DNA of 64,000 bases from Gracilaria gracilis (lineage: Eukaryota; Rhodophyta; Florideophyceae; Gracilariales; Gracilariaceae). The stretch spans positions 186,001-250,000 of the forward strand of contig JARGSG010000258.1 in NCBI GenBank assembly GCA_030374805.1, written 5' to 3'. The stretch's first letter is position 1. Each line of letters begins with the position of its first letter. Under the pieces are notes generated by a model, which searched no databases, was not told the origin of the DNA, and saw only the letters and a list, made by a program, of their open reading frames with translations. This document shows positions 9,822 to 21,475 of this stretch, one piece after another. The translations under genes and the position numbers were made by a program.

Positions 9822-10353
9822 AACTCTACCACTGACCCTCATCCGTGTAACATCTCTTGTAGAGGACAATGTCGAGGTCACAGTTGTGGATTAGAAGTCG
9901 TGCATTCCGTCCTTATCCGAAGAGCCGCCTCTGAAGTACTTACACCTCCTATCGTGTTTCCCAGCCGTATTAGACACTCAGTCATGAATGACATCTCCCT
10001 GCCGTGTAGACTGCAATGTAGAGTCTGTATTGGACATTCAAACATGCGATCATCTTACATAATGTATATACTATTCGATGTCCAAAGCCAGAGAAGGAAC
10101 GTCGAACAGAGTTTACACGCCATAACTTGCATTTACAGGATGTCCAACTTCAACTTTCATAAACAAACAACTCCTATAAGAATTCTTGAGTGTCGAACTC
10201 TTCTCCTTAAACACAGCTCATTGTTGGCTTGTCTCAGCGAACTGCTATCTTGCAACTTCTGAATTGAAGCGCAGCATGCATCAAAATTATTATCTCGGAG
10301 GCCCTTTCTTAACAAGCGTTGATTCAGGCATTGCTAGTCGGACAGCAAGATGA
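9822..10353. other. Intergenic region between convergent genes
   Basis: This separates the WD40 gene and GPI, which converge here. The DNA is AT-rich with short frames only. It presumably contains both 3' ends; I see no other feature. Confidence 0.5.
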
Positions 10354-12252
10354 TTACTCGTAATCGATAATCTCGTCAAACGCACACCCGACTGAGCCAA
10401 ACAAGTAGCGTTCAACAAGACGCTTCGTGGACGCGTTGAACCCGGTGACATCCTTTCCGTGGTATCTCGCCTGGTTAAGCTGCTTGCGAACCTTTGTGGC
10501 CAGAACCTTCCCGAGCTCAACTCCCCATTGATCGAAGCTGTTGATGTCCCATATGAATCCCTGCACAGCCGTGCGGTGTTCAAATATGGACAACAGTTGT
10601 CCGCAACTATACGCATTCAGCACGGGAAGCAAGAGAGACAGCGAGGGGCGATTTCCACTGAACGTAACATGAGGAACCAACCACTCGGGTCGCCCCTCCG
10701 CCCGGCATTCCTCACCAGTCTTTCCTCTCGCTAGCGCATCCGGCTGCGCAAAGAAGTTCGACATGAGTTCATCGTGATTGCTGACTGGTTCGCCATCCTG
10801 ACAAGTTGGATTCTGAGACTCAATGAAGCCGATGAAGGTACACGGCACAGTCTGTCCCATGTGCAACAACTGGAAGAAGCTGTGTTGACCCAGTGTTCCA
10901 GGCTCTCCAAAATCGACTTCGCCGACTTCGAAATCAAGTTCAACTCCATGTCGAGAAACGTGCTTGCCATTGCTCTCCATATCAACCTGTTGAATATGCG
11001 CTGGTAACTTGTTTAAAGCCTCGGTATAAGGATGCATAGCACGTGACTTGTACCCCATAAAGCTCATATTCCATACTCCCATCAGTCCCATCAACACTGG
11101 AATGTTTCTTTCCAAAGGAGTATTGAGAAGGTGCTTATCAATACTACGGGCACCACTGAGGAACTTTTCGAACACATTGTATCCATAAACAAGACTCAGG
11201 GGCAACGCGCCAACTGACGCGCAAACGGAATAACGTCCGCCAACCCAGTCCCAAAACGGAAATACATTCTCTGAAGCAATACCGAACTCCTTTGTCTTCT
11301 CCATGTTGGTACTGCAGGCAACCATATGTTGACGCACAATGCTAGGATCATTACCCATACAGTCCCAGAGCCAGGTTCTCACCGTCTTCGCATTCACAAT
11401 AGTCTCACGGGTGGTGAAAGTCTTACTCACGACAATCACCATCGTCTCCTCGGCATCATATCCATCCAATGCGCGCTTCACATCAACCGGGTCAACGTTC
11501 GCAAGGAAGTGAAGAGAATAGCCAGATTGCTGCCCGGCACTAGATGCTTCGCCATCTGTCTTCAACGCTTCGTACACAAAGTCAGGACCCAGATAACTGC
11601 CACCGATACCAACGGCAACAAAATTCTTGATGCGCTTTCCAGTTGCGCCGAGCTGCTTGCCAGATCGCACGAGTTCAGTGAACTTTCGGATGCGAGCGAG
11701 TACGGAGTGTACTTGTTCTACAATGTTGACGCCATCTAGCATTATCACTTCACTTCTTTTTGCGCGCAACGCCGTGTGAAGAACAGCTCGATTCTCAGTT
11801 GTATTGATTTTCTCCCCGGCAAACATGTCCTTAATACGTCCCTCAAGGTTCATAGCCTCAGCCAATTCAAGCAACATTCTCTTCGTTTCAAGAGTAATCC
11901 TCTGACGAGAATAGTCCATGTAAACGCCATCATATTCGGCATAAAGCTCTTCAACTCTTTTATCATCATCGAGCAACTGACGTAAATGCGTCTTGTCAAT
12001 GACGCTTTCCTTGTGTCGCTGCAATGCCTTCCATTCCGGTAGCGACGATGCTAGAGGAGGAGATGAAGATGATGAGTCATCCTCGGGAGGTGGAGACGGT
12101 ACACCAGACGTGCTCGGTGGCTTTCCGAGCACTACCATGCTCGGGACCGCACGACGGGCGTGATGAACATCGGTCACCCGCGCGGCGGAGACGGCAGCAG
12201 CAGCTGTGCTTCCACGCAGCGGAACGACGGTCGGCGCTAAGAAGGCTTGCAT
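10354..12252 (-). CDS. GPI: Glucose-6-phosphate isomerase, probably plastid-targeted
   Basis: This enzyme interconverts glucose 6-phosphate and fructose 6-phosphate in glycolysis, gluconeogenesis and starch synthesis. The 632-residue frame carries both PGI signatures, [20 protein letters not shown] and [14 protein letters not shown], plus the sugar-phosphate block [19 protein letters not shown] and the plant-like [17 protein letters not shown] segment. The catalytic region around [16 protein letters not shown] is intact, with Leu where most eukaryotes have Asn. About 75 residues precede the conserved body, starting [20 protein letters not shown]: Phe-4 followed by a basic, Ala/Ser-rich stretch, as in red algal transit peptides. 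A longer frame from 12414 exists, but its extra 54 residues look like leader DNA. Function is firm; plastid location is inferred from the N-terminus. Confidence 0.96.
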   Translation of the reverse strand: MQAFLAPTVVPLRGSTAAAAVSAARVTDVHHARRAVPSMVVLGKPPSTSGVPSPPPEDDSSSSSPPLASSLPEWKALQRHKESVIDKTHLRQLLDDDKRVEELYAEYDGVYMDYSRQRITLETKRMLLELAEAMNLEGRIKDMFAGEKINTTENRAVLHTALRAKRSEVIMLDGVNIVEQVHSVLARIRKFTELVRSGKQLGATGKRIKNFVAVGIGGSYLGPDFVYEALKTDGEASSAGQQSGYSLHFLANVDPVDVKRALDGYDAEETMVIVVSKTFTTRETIVNAKTVRTWLWDCMGNDPSIVRQHMVACSTNMEKTKEFGIASENVFPFWDWVGGRYSVCASVGALPLSLVYGYNVFEKFLSGARSIDKHLLNTPLERNIPVLMGLMGVWNMSFMGYKSRAMHPYTEALNKLPAHIQQVDMESNGKHVSRHGVELDFEVGEVDFGEPGTLGQHSFFQLLHMGQTVPCTFIGFIESQNPTCQDGEPVSNHDELMSNFFAQPDALARGKTGEECRAEGRPEWLVPHVTFSGNRPSLSLLLPVLNAYSCGQLLSIFEHRTAVQGFIWDINSFDQWGVELGKVLATKVRKQLNQARYHGKDVTGFNASTKRLVERYLFGSVGCAFDEIIDYE

Positions 12253-13701
12253 CTTTGCCGAAAGATAAGGATCAGATCTGCCGAAAGGGACTTTGTCTGC
12301 AGTCTGTTTCCACAGAGAACGAAATTCGGGCGGTACCGTTGGTAGATACGGTTGTAGTAGGCGGAGGTTCAGTGGGGGCGAGGGGGGCTGACCTTGTTTA
12401 TGGAGATGGAACAATCAAGTTGAGGCCCTCAGCTGCAGCGTGTCGTTGCTGCGATTTACGGCGCGTAGAAAGTCATAGTTGACACACCCGGTCTCCAGAT
12501 GAAGCGCGCTGTGATTGGTTGGCGGAGATATTTGGGTGCGCCGTTTACGTTGAGATGTGTTGTGATTGGATGATTGTTGCAATGAAATATTTGGCGCTTT
12601 GCCGCGTGGCTTGTGGTTGCGGATCTGTCGAAATGGCTCGACTGCGGTGCGTCAGGCTCCCTGGTCTACGGTTTGTTGGCTTCTTTCGGGGTGATTTGGG
12701 AACGATGGACGGTGCTTTTGTTGCCGCCTGGGGCTTCCCATGGTTGCATATTTCTACTGTTAGGCTTGATGCTTTGGAGATCACCTCCAAAGCAATCATG
12801 TCGTCATCAACATCAGGTTGATCATGGTGTTGCGAACAGGAAGGTGACAACTGATTTCGCTTCATGCTCCTCCTCCATCTCACACATCCCCTCTCTCCTC
12901 GGGCCTCTCCTTCTGAGAACACAACCTCCTTACGGTGCAACACCAGTCTTCTAACAACGCCACGATTCCGTGTTTGTACAGCCCGACTTCTTCATCGCCA
13001 TCCAGAGGTGGAGCCGATTTTATTGCAAGCGATTGTAATCAAAACTCCCAGCTGCATTCGCGATTGCAATCGCTATTGCAGTTGAATTGAGCGGTTGCGC
13101 TTGCTGTACCAATTGCAATTGCTACGAAAACTGCAACCGCAACTGATGAAAGCCATCTTACAAGGCTAGTTTGAAGCATTGTATCCGATGCACAAATGTG
13201 CAGAAAGTATTCTAGGTACACATGAGCCCCGTTTTTTTGTGCAAAGTAGTTCAAGGTTTCTGCTGAGGAGCAATCGCGGTCCCATATTCTTGTTCTTGGA
13301 AAATCCCGATTGCATTTCTTTGCTAGGTAACAATCGGATGTTGTCGCTCTGAGCATCACGCTCTTCTAGAGCAATCGGATATTGCGATTGTTCCATTTGG
13401 GCCACTGGAGGTTGACGACGGCTCTCTTTCTTGCACTTTCCCAGACCATAATTGGGGCTTCAGTCCCCCAAGTTTCCCGAAACAAACGTTTCCCTCTTGG
13501 TGGCATTTTTAAGGGTATCGGTTGACTCTAAAGGCTCTCCTCAGAGCATTGCCACACAAATCACACAGCACTTCGATCGGCCTGTAATGAGAACTGAAGT
13601 GGCTGCAAATGTTCCCCGAAGAGGACTTCAATGTATGATCTGCATGAACTCTATTTCTGGAATCGGTACGCAATGGGAAGCGTTTTGCCCACCCGCCTTG
13701 T
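12253..13701. other. Upstream region of GPI and gene-free interval
   Basis: The left part holds the promoter of GPI. Short frames at 12519-12954 show no domain. The segment 13015-13400 is filled with variants of GCAATCGC and GATTGC on both strands. No gene is supported. Confidence 0.5.
13015..13400. repeat. Degenerate GCAATCGC/GATTGCAA simple-sequence block
   Basis: Variants such as AAGCGATTGCAATC, GCGATTGCAATCGC, ACCAATTGCAATTGC, GCAATCGCGG and GCAATCGGATATTGCGATTG recur in both orientations over about 380 bp. The motif is palindromic around GCAATTGC/GCGATTGC. This could be decayed tandem sequence or a cluster of protein-binding sites. Confidence 0.5.
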
Positions 13702-13745
13702 TCCGAGGTGGATCCAATACCAACGTTAACTTCGATGAAGCGCCT

Positions 13746-13751
13746 TATAAG
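13746..13751 (+). promoter_or_regulatory. TATA box of the secreted lyase gene
   Basis: TATAAG lies 115 bp before the lyase start codon. It is conserved, with its flanks, upstream of the pseudogene copy (CGCCTTATAAGC near 27633). Confidence 0.55.
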
Positions 13752-13860
13752 CCCCGCTTCATCATGTCCGATACAAGTTCTTGGCATCAACTTCGGTACT
13801 GCTCTTCCATTGTATACTATTGTACAGATTCCCTAACTACCTAACTTTTTAACTTTGAAG

Positions 13861-16800
13861 ATGTTCCATTCTTCAACTAATGGCCTATTCCTGGCGGCAT
13901 GGACTTGCTGTATAGCATTAACTCTGGCGAGCCAATTGGCACCCATCAACGATGTGTACGAACCTAATGTGAATCGTATCAGCACTTTTATGAAGTCTGG
14001 ACCGCATCGTTCTCTGTTTGGAAAGGCGGCAGTCACTCCCGCTCCGTCTGCTGCTTTCAAGCCGGGTGTTCACCCACGCATTTTGTTTGACCAAACCGGA
14101 TGGGAACAGCTTTTGGAACGCTATGCAAGCGAAGACACTTTTGATCTGAAGACATCGTGGTCTCACTTTTCTCGCAGAACGTCATTGCATCTCGCCGAAT
14201 CGAACCCTATTCTAAAGAAACTGGTACAGATGGAACGCGATGGGGAAACGGCCGTGTATGATGGAAAGCAAGATTTCTCCTCTGCGTCACGCGAACAGTT
14301 GGATGCGCTTGAACCGTTGGCGAGTCACATCATGAATATGACAGACGGCTACTCTCAGAGTTTCTTCATGTGCGCAATATGGAGTAGCGTGAATGAGAAG
14401 GTGGTGAAAGAGCGTGGCAGTAGTGAGTCATTTATGACAACAACGGTCGATGACTGCGTGAAGGCATCCGTGGGCTGGGCGAAAGTGCTACTTGCTCATC
14501 GAGCAGTGACTTGCGCGGGTAAATGCGCAAGGGGACGCAGTGGATCGCGAGCCTTTCTTTGGGATGAAGACAAGTGGTTCGAGATTCGGAATGACTGGTA
14601 CTCTGCAGGTGCTGCTCTAGCTCTGACTTTGGATGTTTTGTATGATCGATTTACTGTGGAGGAGAGGACATCTGTTCTGAGCGCATTGGCGATGCTCATG
14701 TACAAACAGACTTCATGGGGAACGGCTCTCAAAAGTTCTCGCAACTCACCGAACGCAGCACAACATCCTCATCGCATCTTCAGCAACTGGGCACTGTACC
14801 ATGGACACTTGTATATAACTAACTTGGTACTGGAAGGAGAGCATGAATTCGATGTGTATGCGTCCGGCGTGTTATCGTCGAGCGATGAGGACGGGTTTAA
14901 CGGGGGTCTCCACAAACGTTTCACGGCCCTGATTGAAGCGTACATGACGCATGCGGTGTATCCGGACGGCGCTACGTTTGAAGATGCGTACACGTACTTC
15001 ATTGCACTTCGAGAGGGTTCATTGGCGCTTGTTGCGGCCGAACGGAGGGGACTGAAGGTGATGGACACTGACAGGTTCCGAGGGTTGATCCACAATGTGG
15101 CTCAAATGATGGAACCGTGGCAGTGCGCTCGGGTGGTGGGACATTCATCTGGTGGGGGATGTCGTACCCCGCTTGGGTGGCGTTGTTCAAGTATGCTTAT
15201 CCAGATGGAGCTCTCCCGCAAATGGTTTGGAAGCAGAGGATGGGGAAGCACTTCCAGAACAACAAGCCTTGTCGGATCCAGTGGGTACAGAACGTGATGC
15301 ATGTTACGGTGATGGGAATGGAACATGGGCGTTCTACGTACGCAGAGTCGCCGCAGGGGCTGGAAGAGGAGTTTAAGAAGCACTTTCCGCTTTCGTATTT
15401 CAGCCCACGTCGCGGACTGCTTATTGCGCGGAGCAGTGAGGCGGAGGATGCGCTGTACGTGCACTTTGATGCGCGTCCGGACGCCATGTTCCCTGGACAC
15501 GATAACGCGGACCGCGGTATTTTCACGTTGACGGCGTTCAAGACGGCTTGGGTGGATGACTATGATTGGAAGCACAACATTGACTCTAGGAAGCACTCGC
15601 TGTTGCACGTAGATGGTCTGGCACAGGATGCGAAGGCTCCACCTGTGCGGATGGTTCGTACGGAGGATACCGGTACGCATGTGCTTGCGGTGGCAGACCT
15701 GACTTATGCGTACAACGTGGATTGGGCAAGGAACTGGCCCCACGAAAAGGCACCAACGGCAGCCGTTACTGTGTACGACGATGACGGGAGCGCGAGGCAG
15801 GTGTACCAAAGGTTTGATGTAGCGGAATACGGACACCCCCACGACTTTGGATGGCCCGCTGACGACGATGGCGAGGATTTGGGCTTTACGAGAAAGGAGT
15901 TCAACATGCACGGAGACGCAGAGGTAGGGTTCCGAGGGATGTGGACTTGGAAACGGAAGTACCGGGAGTCTCCTTTATCATGGATGGTACGATCCGTGGT
16001 TCTGAACCGAGCAGGAAACGGACCGGGCTTCTTCATGGTGGTTGACTCCGCCAAGGTGTCCGGGGCGAGTGTGAAGAACAAGTTTGAATCATACCTGGCG
16101 CTTGGGGACAAGGTGCAAGTGGAGAGGGAATCATCGAGTTGTGAAGGAAATCGATGCCGGATTGTGTTAGTGGATGACGGAATTGCTCAGGTGGACGTTC
16201 ATGTTGTTACTTTGGGGCAATCAGCATCGTATCGAACGGAAAGGTTCGAGAGCGACAAGGAACACCAGCGTCTTGTGGTGCGAAGCGACAATGATGGTGA
16301 AGAACTGATCTGGATGGCATTCCATCCACATCTGGGTGATCCAGACCGATTCTCAATGGAGCTGATTTCGCCGGGGCGGCTCAAGGTCGTATACGACGAT
16401 GAAGAGTTCTACTATGGGATTGACGCAGACGCACATGGTGTGCAACAGATGAGCGAACCGGATGGCGATTTACAGAACAACTCTGCACCAAAGGCTGTAG
16501 CGCATCGTGCCCCGCCGAGCAGCACATCTTCGACGACACCGTCCGCTTCTGCTTCTTCAACGCCCGTCCCGTCGGTGACACCGTCCGCTTCTGCTTCTTC
16601 AACGCCCGTCCCGTCGATGACACCGTCCGCTTCTGCTTCTTCAACTCCCGTCCCGTCGATGACACCGTCCGCTTCTGCTTCTTCAACTCCCGTCCCGTCG
16701 ATGACACCGTCCGCTTCTTCTTCTTTAACGCCCGTCCCGTCAACGACACCGTCCGCTTCTGCTTCTTCAACTCCCGTGGCGTCGGCCTCCCCAAGTGCTT

Positions 16801-16997
16801 CTGCCACGTCGACTGCCTCGCCTAGCCCCACGCCGTCGGTTTCAAGTTCAAAGACTTCAGGTGCATCTGCTTCGAAAGCACCGAAGCAACAAAGATGGAG
16901 ACGCAAGTGGTGGTGGAGGCGTAACTGGTGGAGACGCAACCGGTGGAGACGCAACCGATGGAGGCGCAATAAACAACGAAAGGGCCACTCCAGCTAA
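13861..16997 (+). CDS. Secreted heparinase II/III-like polysaccharide lyase with frame break
   Basis: Two frames form one gene: frame 1 from ATG 13861 runs to 15297 and frame 2 takes over between about 15085 and 15138. The start MFHSSTNGLFLAAWTCCIAL, ending ALTLAS, is a signal peptide. Next comes a helical-toroid-like domain: HPRILFDQTGWEQLLERY, then WYSAGAALALTLDVLYDRF and NWALYHGHLYITNLVLEGE. Frame 2 continues with beta-rich sequence (TFIWWGMSYPAWVALFKY, GNGPGFFMVVDSAKVS). This order resembles heparinase II/III-type eliminases of uronic polysaccharides, so a role in remodelling wall or mucilage sulfated polysaccharides is inferred. Six 14-residue Ser/Thr/Pro repeats (TPSASASSTPVPSM) and a Trp/Arg/Asn-rich tail follow. 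The break may be a sequencing error, a real mutation or recoding. Partial copies lie at 27.6-29.4 and 22.1 kb. Confidence 0.55.
16533..16784 (+). repeat. 42-bp coding minisatellite, six units
   Basis: Six tandem 42-bp units encode TPSASASSTPVPSM and close variants. They form a Ser/Thr/Pro-rich, probably O-glycosylated stalk near the end of the lyase. The pseudogene copy has lost nearly all units. Confidence 0.9.
16907..16975 (+). repeat. 15-bp tandem GGTGGAGACGCAACC units at lyase 3' end
   Basis: About four imperfect 15-bp units. In the lyase frame they encode RRNRW-type repeats; in the neighbouring frame they encode GGDAT repeats, which is the frame open in the copy at 29.2 kb. Confidence 0.85.
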
Positions 16998-18162
16998 GCC
17001 TAACTGATGTACAAATTATGTCTTAACCTAGAAACTGATATACCAACTACGCTTTAACTTTGAAACTGATACACTAACTCCTTTTGAACATATAAATTAC
17101 TTGTATCTTCTTTGTAATGTGTACATCAACCTTGATTCACTATATTCGTGTGTATCGTTCTAGATAGCAAGTTTTCCTTTGTTAAGAAAGCTAACAAGCC
17201 ATCCGAGTGCTGTGTGATAACATTTTACAAAGCCATGTTTCGTCGTCCAGGTAACGGTGGGCGTTTCTCTCGATGGGAGGCATTTAAGAAAAAAAAGGGA
17301 CACCAAGCTTGTACTGAGTGAGAGAATTCTCGGGTAAATGTTATGGACAACAATTTGGTGGGTTTGTTGCAGAAGATAACTTATCTACATTGTCATCTGG
17401 CAGACATGACAAAGCAATTGAAGCAGAGAACATGGGTATATGGGCAGTGGGCTTTCTGAAGTAATAAAGCGTTTGGAACGGTTGAAGGACAGCGGAAGCA
17501 GGGCGTGGTCACTACATCTAACGGTCCAGAAAGGCTTTCCTTTAACTCCTGACGGTGATGTTCACCGAAACTTAGATGGCCCGCTACAAATCCGAATTAC
17601 GCCATGAGTGCTTTTCTCAGGAATCATGGTCTAGGAGTGTCGTAAATACGACTTTTAATATGTGTGGGGTAAGAGGGCTATCGCTACCCTTTGGAGACGT
17701 TTGAATTTAGGTTTTATATCTTTGTACATATGTTCGCATCTTGAATAGTTGAATAATAAGGCCATGCAAGAGAATGGATGCGAAAGCTGTTAGGACAACA
17801 TGTTTACATGTGAACGACAGCACAAAGCTGCATCACTGTCGATGAATGGACTAGAACTGAAGCACATCGTGTACTAGGATGTCTATCTGTGCTACCTATG
17901 CACTATGGTCTCGTGAACTATAAACGGGCACGTACCTCGGCACTACTAGTCTCGTGGACCATAAGCGTGTGGGTAAGGGAGTGACTCATCATATATGATA
18001 TACGTTTAGTGGACGGGTGCCACTCTATTACAGACCATTGTTTACGTATGAAAGTCTCCCCGGTGACAGTCTCTGTCATCCCCACCTTCGACGTAAATCT
18101 TTCTCTTTGACAAGAAACCTTTTCAGTGCTTCTTTGCTTTTGTTTTCAACCAGATTATTGTC

Positions 18163-18732
18163 AGGCTATGAGCCTTCCACCTGCGTGGGTTTCTCTCCTT
18201 CCAAGAATTCTTGCTTCGCACGAAAAGGGAAAACGTCACAGGTGGAAAAGCTCGTAGCATAACCGTAACAAATCAAAGGCGAAGCAAACCTACCGTCTTC
18301 CTCTGCCGAAAGAAGGGTGCCACAACAACGGTTTTCGCTCTTTGGATGTCCTTGTGAAGACAAAACAGAGAAGCACACAGAATGTTGCTTCGCTGATTGA
18401 TGGTGGACTGCAGAGCAATCAGTGTCGAGGTTCAATACCTCTCCTTTGGGTTCAGCAAGGTATTGTTAGGCTTTGAGCTTCTAATGGGTGTCTTTTTCTC
18501 TCCTTCCACGTGAACTACTTCGCACGAAGAGAGAAAACGTCACCTGAAGGAAAGCTCATGCCATAACCGTAACGATTCAAATGCGAAGCAAACCTACCGT
18601 CTTCCTCTGCCGAAAGATGGTGCTCACAAGGTTTTTTCGCTCTTTGGATATCCTCGTGGAACACAAAGCAAAAAACCACAGAAAATATTTCTTCGTCTTG
18701 CCTGATTGTCGGAGCAGCTAATGTCGAGGTTC
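18163..18732 (+). repeat. Degenerate two-copy tandem duplication, about 270-300 bp unit
   Basis: Copy A (about 18163-18434) and copy B (about 18471-18732) share blocks in the same order: AGGCTATGAGC versus AGGCTTTGAGC, CTTCGCACGAA, GAAAACGTCAC, CATAACCGTAAC, GCGAAGCAAACCTACCGTC, TTCGCTCTTTGGAT and TGTCGAGGTTC. A third partial end (GTGTCGAGGTTCAAG) lies near 18828. The duplication is old, with many indels. Confidence 0.75.
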
Positions 18733-19189
18733 TTCTTCTTCTTCTTCTTTAATTGGATAATGTGTTCTAATTCTTAACACAACGGAGATCTGTCTTACAG
18801 ATATTTCTCCCTCTTCAGAAAGGCCAGTGTCGAGGTTCAAGTGGGGAATGATATACAAGTAAATCTATCTCTATCGTTTAGCTACATGGTCTTGATGTGT
18901 TTTTCAATCCCAAATCAACTATCCTTCTTTACATGTTCGTGTCAATAGGACCACATGGCTCTGAAGCGTACCGATAGAGAGACAGTACAGTGATCTAGGC
19001 CTCACGAGTGAAAATGAAGCTTTTGCGAATAGGTTCTACTATACTCACATTTCCCATGTTCAGATCTAGATGGATGAAAAACTCGGGGACAAGGCGGTTC
19101 AAGGCAAACTATTGGATTTTCGAGGAACGAAGAAGTGGATTTCTTTGAACGAGAGTGAGCGGAAGGATGGTCTAATTTGCCCTTTGCGC

Positions 19190-19400
19190 GACTGCTCTAC
19201 TTACCCGGATCTACCGCCGCTTCGCCGTCGTCTGGCCGCGCCGCCGCCGCCGCCGCCGCCGCCGATCGCGCTATGTTGTGCTCTTACATTGCGCGATCGA
19301 CGGCGACGGACTACTTGTTTCAATTGGGAGCAGTGCTGTCCTTGCGGGACATACTGAACGCGTACGGTTGTGCCGTGTGGTGCAGCGAAGCACATGGGCA
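19190..19400 (+). other. Isolated GC-rich patch with CCG run
   Basis: About 210 bp of CG-rich sequence with a CCG run (19230-19265) sits alone in AT-rich desert. The open frame across it encodes an Ala run and then ordinary-looking residues (SYIARSTATDYLFQLGAV). It could be a fragment copied from a gene in a CG-rich island; I see no family. Confidence 0.25.
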
Positions 19401-21008
19401 GGTGCCCGCTTCGCGTCTCTCACATAACCAAAACTAAAAGATCTTCCGAGAACGATACGGTAGTGTACAATAATGCGGTAAACTATTGTTGCAGCACATC
19501 TCCCAGGTAGACGCAGTTTCTTCAGTTCAGAATCTCTGAACTTGGGTTCATTGGACTCGATGACGCCGTGGGAATATTCTTGGCTATCTTATATTTCTTG
19601 TACGCACGCTACGCCTTATGAACTTGGAACGTCGGTTAAGAGAACAATATTTATATTCTCTCGCCGGTTTATTTCATGGACTTCGAACCGAAAACGTTTT
19701 GCATCGAAGATAGGGATACACAGATCTGTATGGAAGGAAGTCGAAGGCGGAAGTGGCCTGATATCGCCACCGTTTGTCAACGCGAATGGTAAAAGAGGAC
19801 ATGAAAGAAAGGTTTTGTTTAATTTTGTGTGGGCAGATAGAGCTTTTATTTGGCACATGCGTCACCGTAAAAACTTTTATTGCTTCAAATTGCACTAGTA
19901 GTGTTGCCGCAAACAATAATGGTTCTCCTGATATCCTGGATAAGGTGCCTCTTCACAGCCATGTAACAACGATCTTCTAATGTTGGGTCTTGTTCGAGAG
20001 CTTCAGGGCCATTCAGTTTTGGAAGGGGATATTAAAGACAAAGTACACGAGTATCAACCGAGTTCGAAGAGAACAGCAAGGCATTGTTCTGAAAGAGCGG
20101 TGAAAGACATGGTTTCCCCTGTAGCTCTCATAAACACACGAGTATGTTTTGTTTGGAACCCCTCTTCTGGTACCTGGCTGTAAAAATGCACTCCTTCAGC
20201 TCTGAATGCTATCCGAAGGAGACGTGTAGAACGACAGAACATTTCTTCAATGCCTTCATGCATGGGAATAATTTGCGAGTGGTTGGACCTCACCCTACTC
20301 TTACACAAATGTTCCGTCAAAGAATATGGGGTTAAGAGGGAGGTCAATGTACAACGATGTCGCATCGGATATAATCCTTATCCTCAGGGTATTGAAGGGA
20401 GTTGTACACCTCTTGGAGAGAAGAATGTATTCCGAGTGAGCCTCCAATGAGTAGGATGAAGTGTGACTTTCTGGAGTGGGAGGAGGAGCATCGCACACGT
20501 AACTTGTCTGCACGACTCACAGGTGACGGTAAGACTCTTTCTGTTTCAAAGTTTTGGTCTATGTACTATTAAAGTACTTCTACCCCACTCCTGGCATCGT
20601 ATTGTCTCGGAAACAGGGCCTGCCTTTGAGATGCAATTCTGGAGAAAACGAAGAATTTGGATCTATACTTGGTTAACGGCAAGGTGTCTCTATGCTGGCA
20701 ACAACAGTCAGTATTATTAGTCCAACGGGAAGCTGTGAAACGCTGGGCCGCTCAAGTCTAGATAGCAGCGCGCCTACACTAATCCGTTGCGACACATTCG
20801 AATTTCAGTGCAAGTCGGCCACGTAAGTTTATATCTTTGTGGTGGTTGGATCCACATGATGTATGCTCCGGTATTATATGGTGGTAATCATATATACGTT
20901 TAAAGAAGTTTGTTGGAATCGTTAGTACGCCTCGATGGAATTTTTTTTGCCCAAAATCTCGAAGACAGGTGTATTTGAACTTTTGCGGGTTTCAAGTTCC
21001 CCCACTAT

Positions 21009-21015
21009 TATAAAA
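21009..21015 (+). promoter_or_regulatory. TATA box of the small Cys-rich secreted protein gene
   Basis: TATAAAA, in the context ACTATTATAAAAGG, lies about 119 bp before the start codon at 21128. Confidence 0.6.
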
Positions 21016-21127
21016 GGAGAAGATCAGCACGGTGAGCCATTACTCATCTTCTACACTGCAGTTCTTCGCTCAGCTTCAGCTTCCAACTCTTCATCTCACG
21101 TCAACCTTTTGTTTTCTTTCTCCAATC

Positions 21128-21475
21128 ATGTTCAAGTGCATCTGGGTTATTTTCCTCATGGCTATTGCTCTCACGAAGACTTCGGCTGCTCTTCCAATCG
21201 ATTGCGGAACTTCTCTAGTACCTACTCTTGGAGGAGGTAGCGCTATTAGTGGTAGCGCTATTCATCAGGCTGCGGCTATAAGTGCCACGGGAAATGGAGG
21301 CACTGGCGGTGTTCCAATTGGTGGAGGAGGTGGAGGAGGACTACCGCCGACATCACAATGCCCTTGCAAGTGTACGTCCGCCTCAAATGCGGAAAAAGAA
21401 TGCAATGCGCGAGGCCGTCCTTGCTTCGTATCGAGCTCGAAATGCCCCCCCTGCCAGAAAATGTGCTGCTGTTGA
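21128..21475 (+). CDS. Small secreted Gly- and Cys-rich protein
   Basis: A 115-residue protein with a clear signal peptide (MFKCIWVIFLMAIALTKTSA, cleavage before ALPIDCG). The middle is Gly/Ala/Ser-rich with imperfect GSAISGSAIH repeats and a poly-Gly run. The last 35 residues hold eleven cysteines, beginning QCPCKCTSASNAEKECNA and ending KCPPCQKMCCC. I do not recognise a family; the build (secretion signal, flexible linker, disulfide-rich module) fits a defence peptide, a wall or adhesive protein, or a metal binder. No toxin or enzyme motif can be named. A TATA box at the expected distance supports a real gene, and upstream frame residues before this ATG look non-coding. It is flanked by repeat-rich DNA. 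Confidence 0.68.
   Translation: MFKCIWVIFLMAIALTKTSAALPIDCGTSLVPTLGGGSAISGSAIHQAAAISATGNGGTGGVPIGGGGGGGLPPTSQCPCKCTSASNAEKECNARGRPCFVSSSKCPPCQKMCCC

Larger units (their letters stand above)
16998..21008. other. Gene desert with decayed repeats
   Basis: Four kilobases without a convincing gene. Composition is mixed and frames are short. It contains a two-copy degenerate tandem repeat at 18.16-18.73 kb, a GC-rich island with a CCG run at 19.2 kb, and a segment at 19.67-19.80 kb that resembles one at 24.33-24.45 kb. Confidence 0.55.

Noticed and set aside
16412..16969. Minus-strand frame with Glu/Ala/Asp/Gly repeats
   Set aside because: It is the antisense of the 42-bp Ser/Thr/Pro coding repeat of the lyase.
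18420..18440. GAGGTTCAATACCTC resembling a tRNA T-arm
   Set aside because: No D-arm or anticodon arm upstream; the word belongs to the 18-kb tandem repeat.
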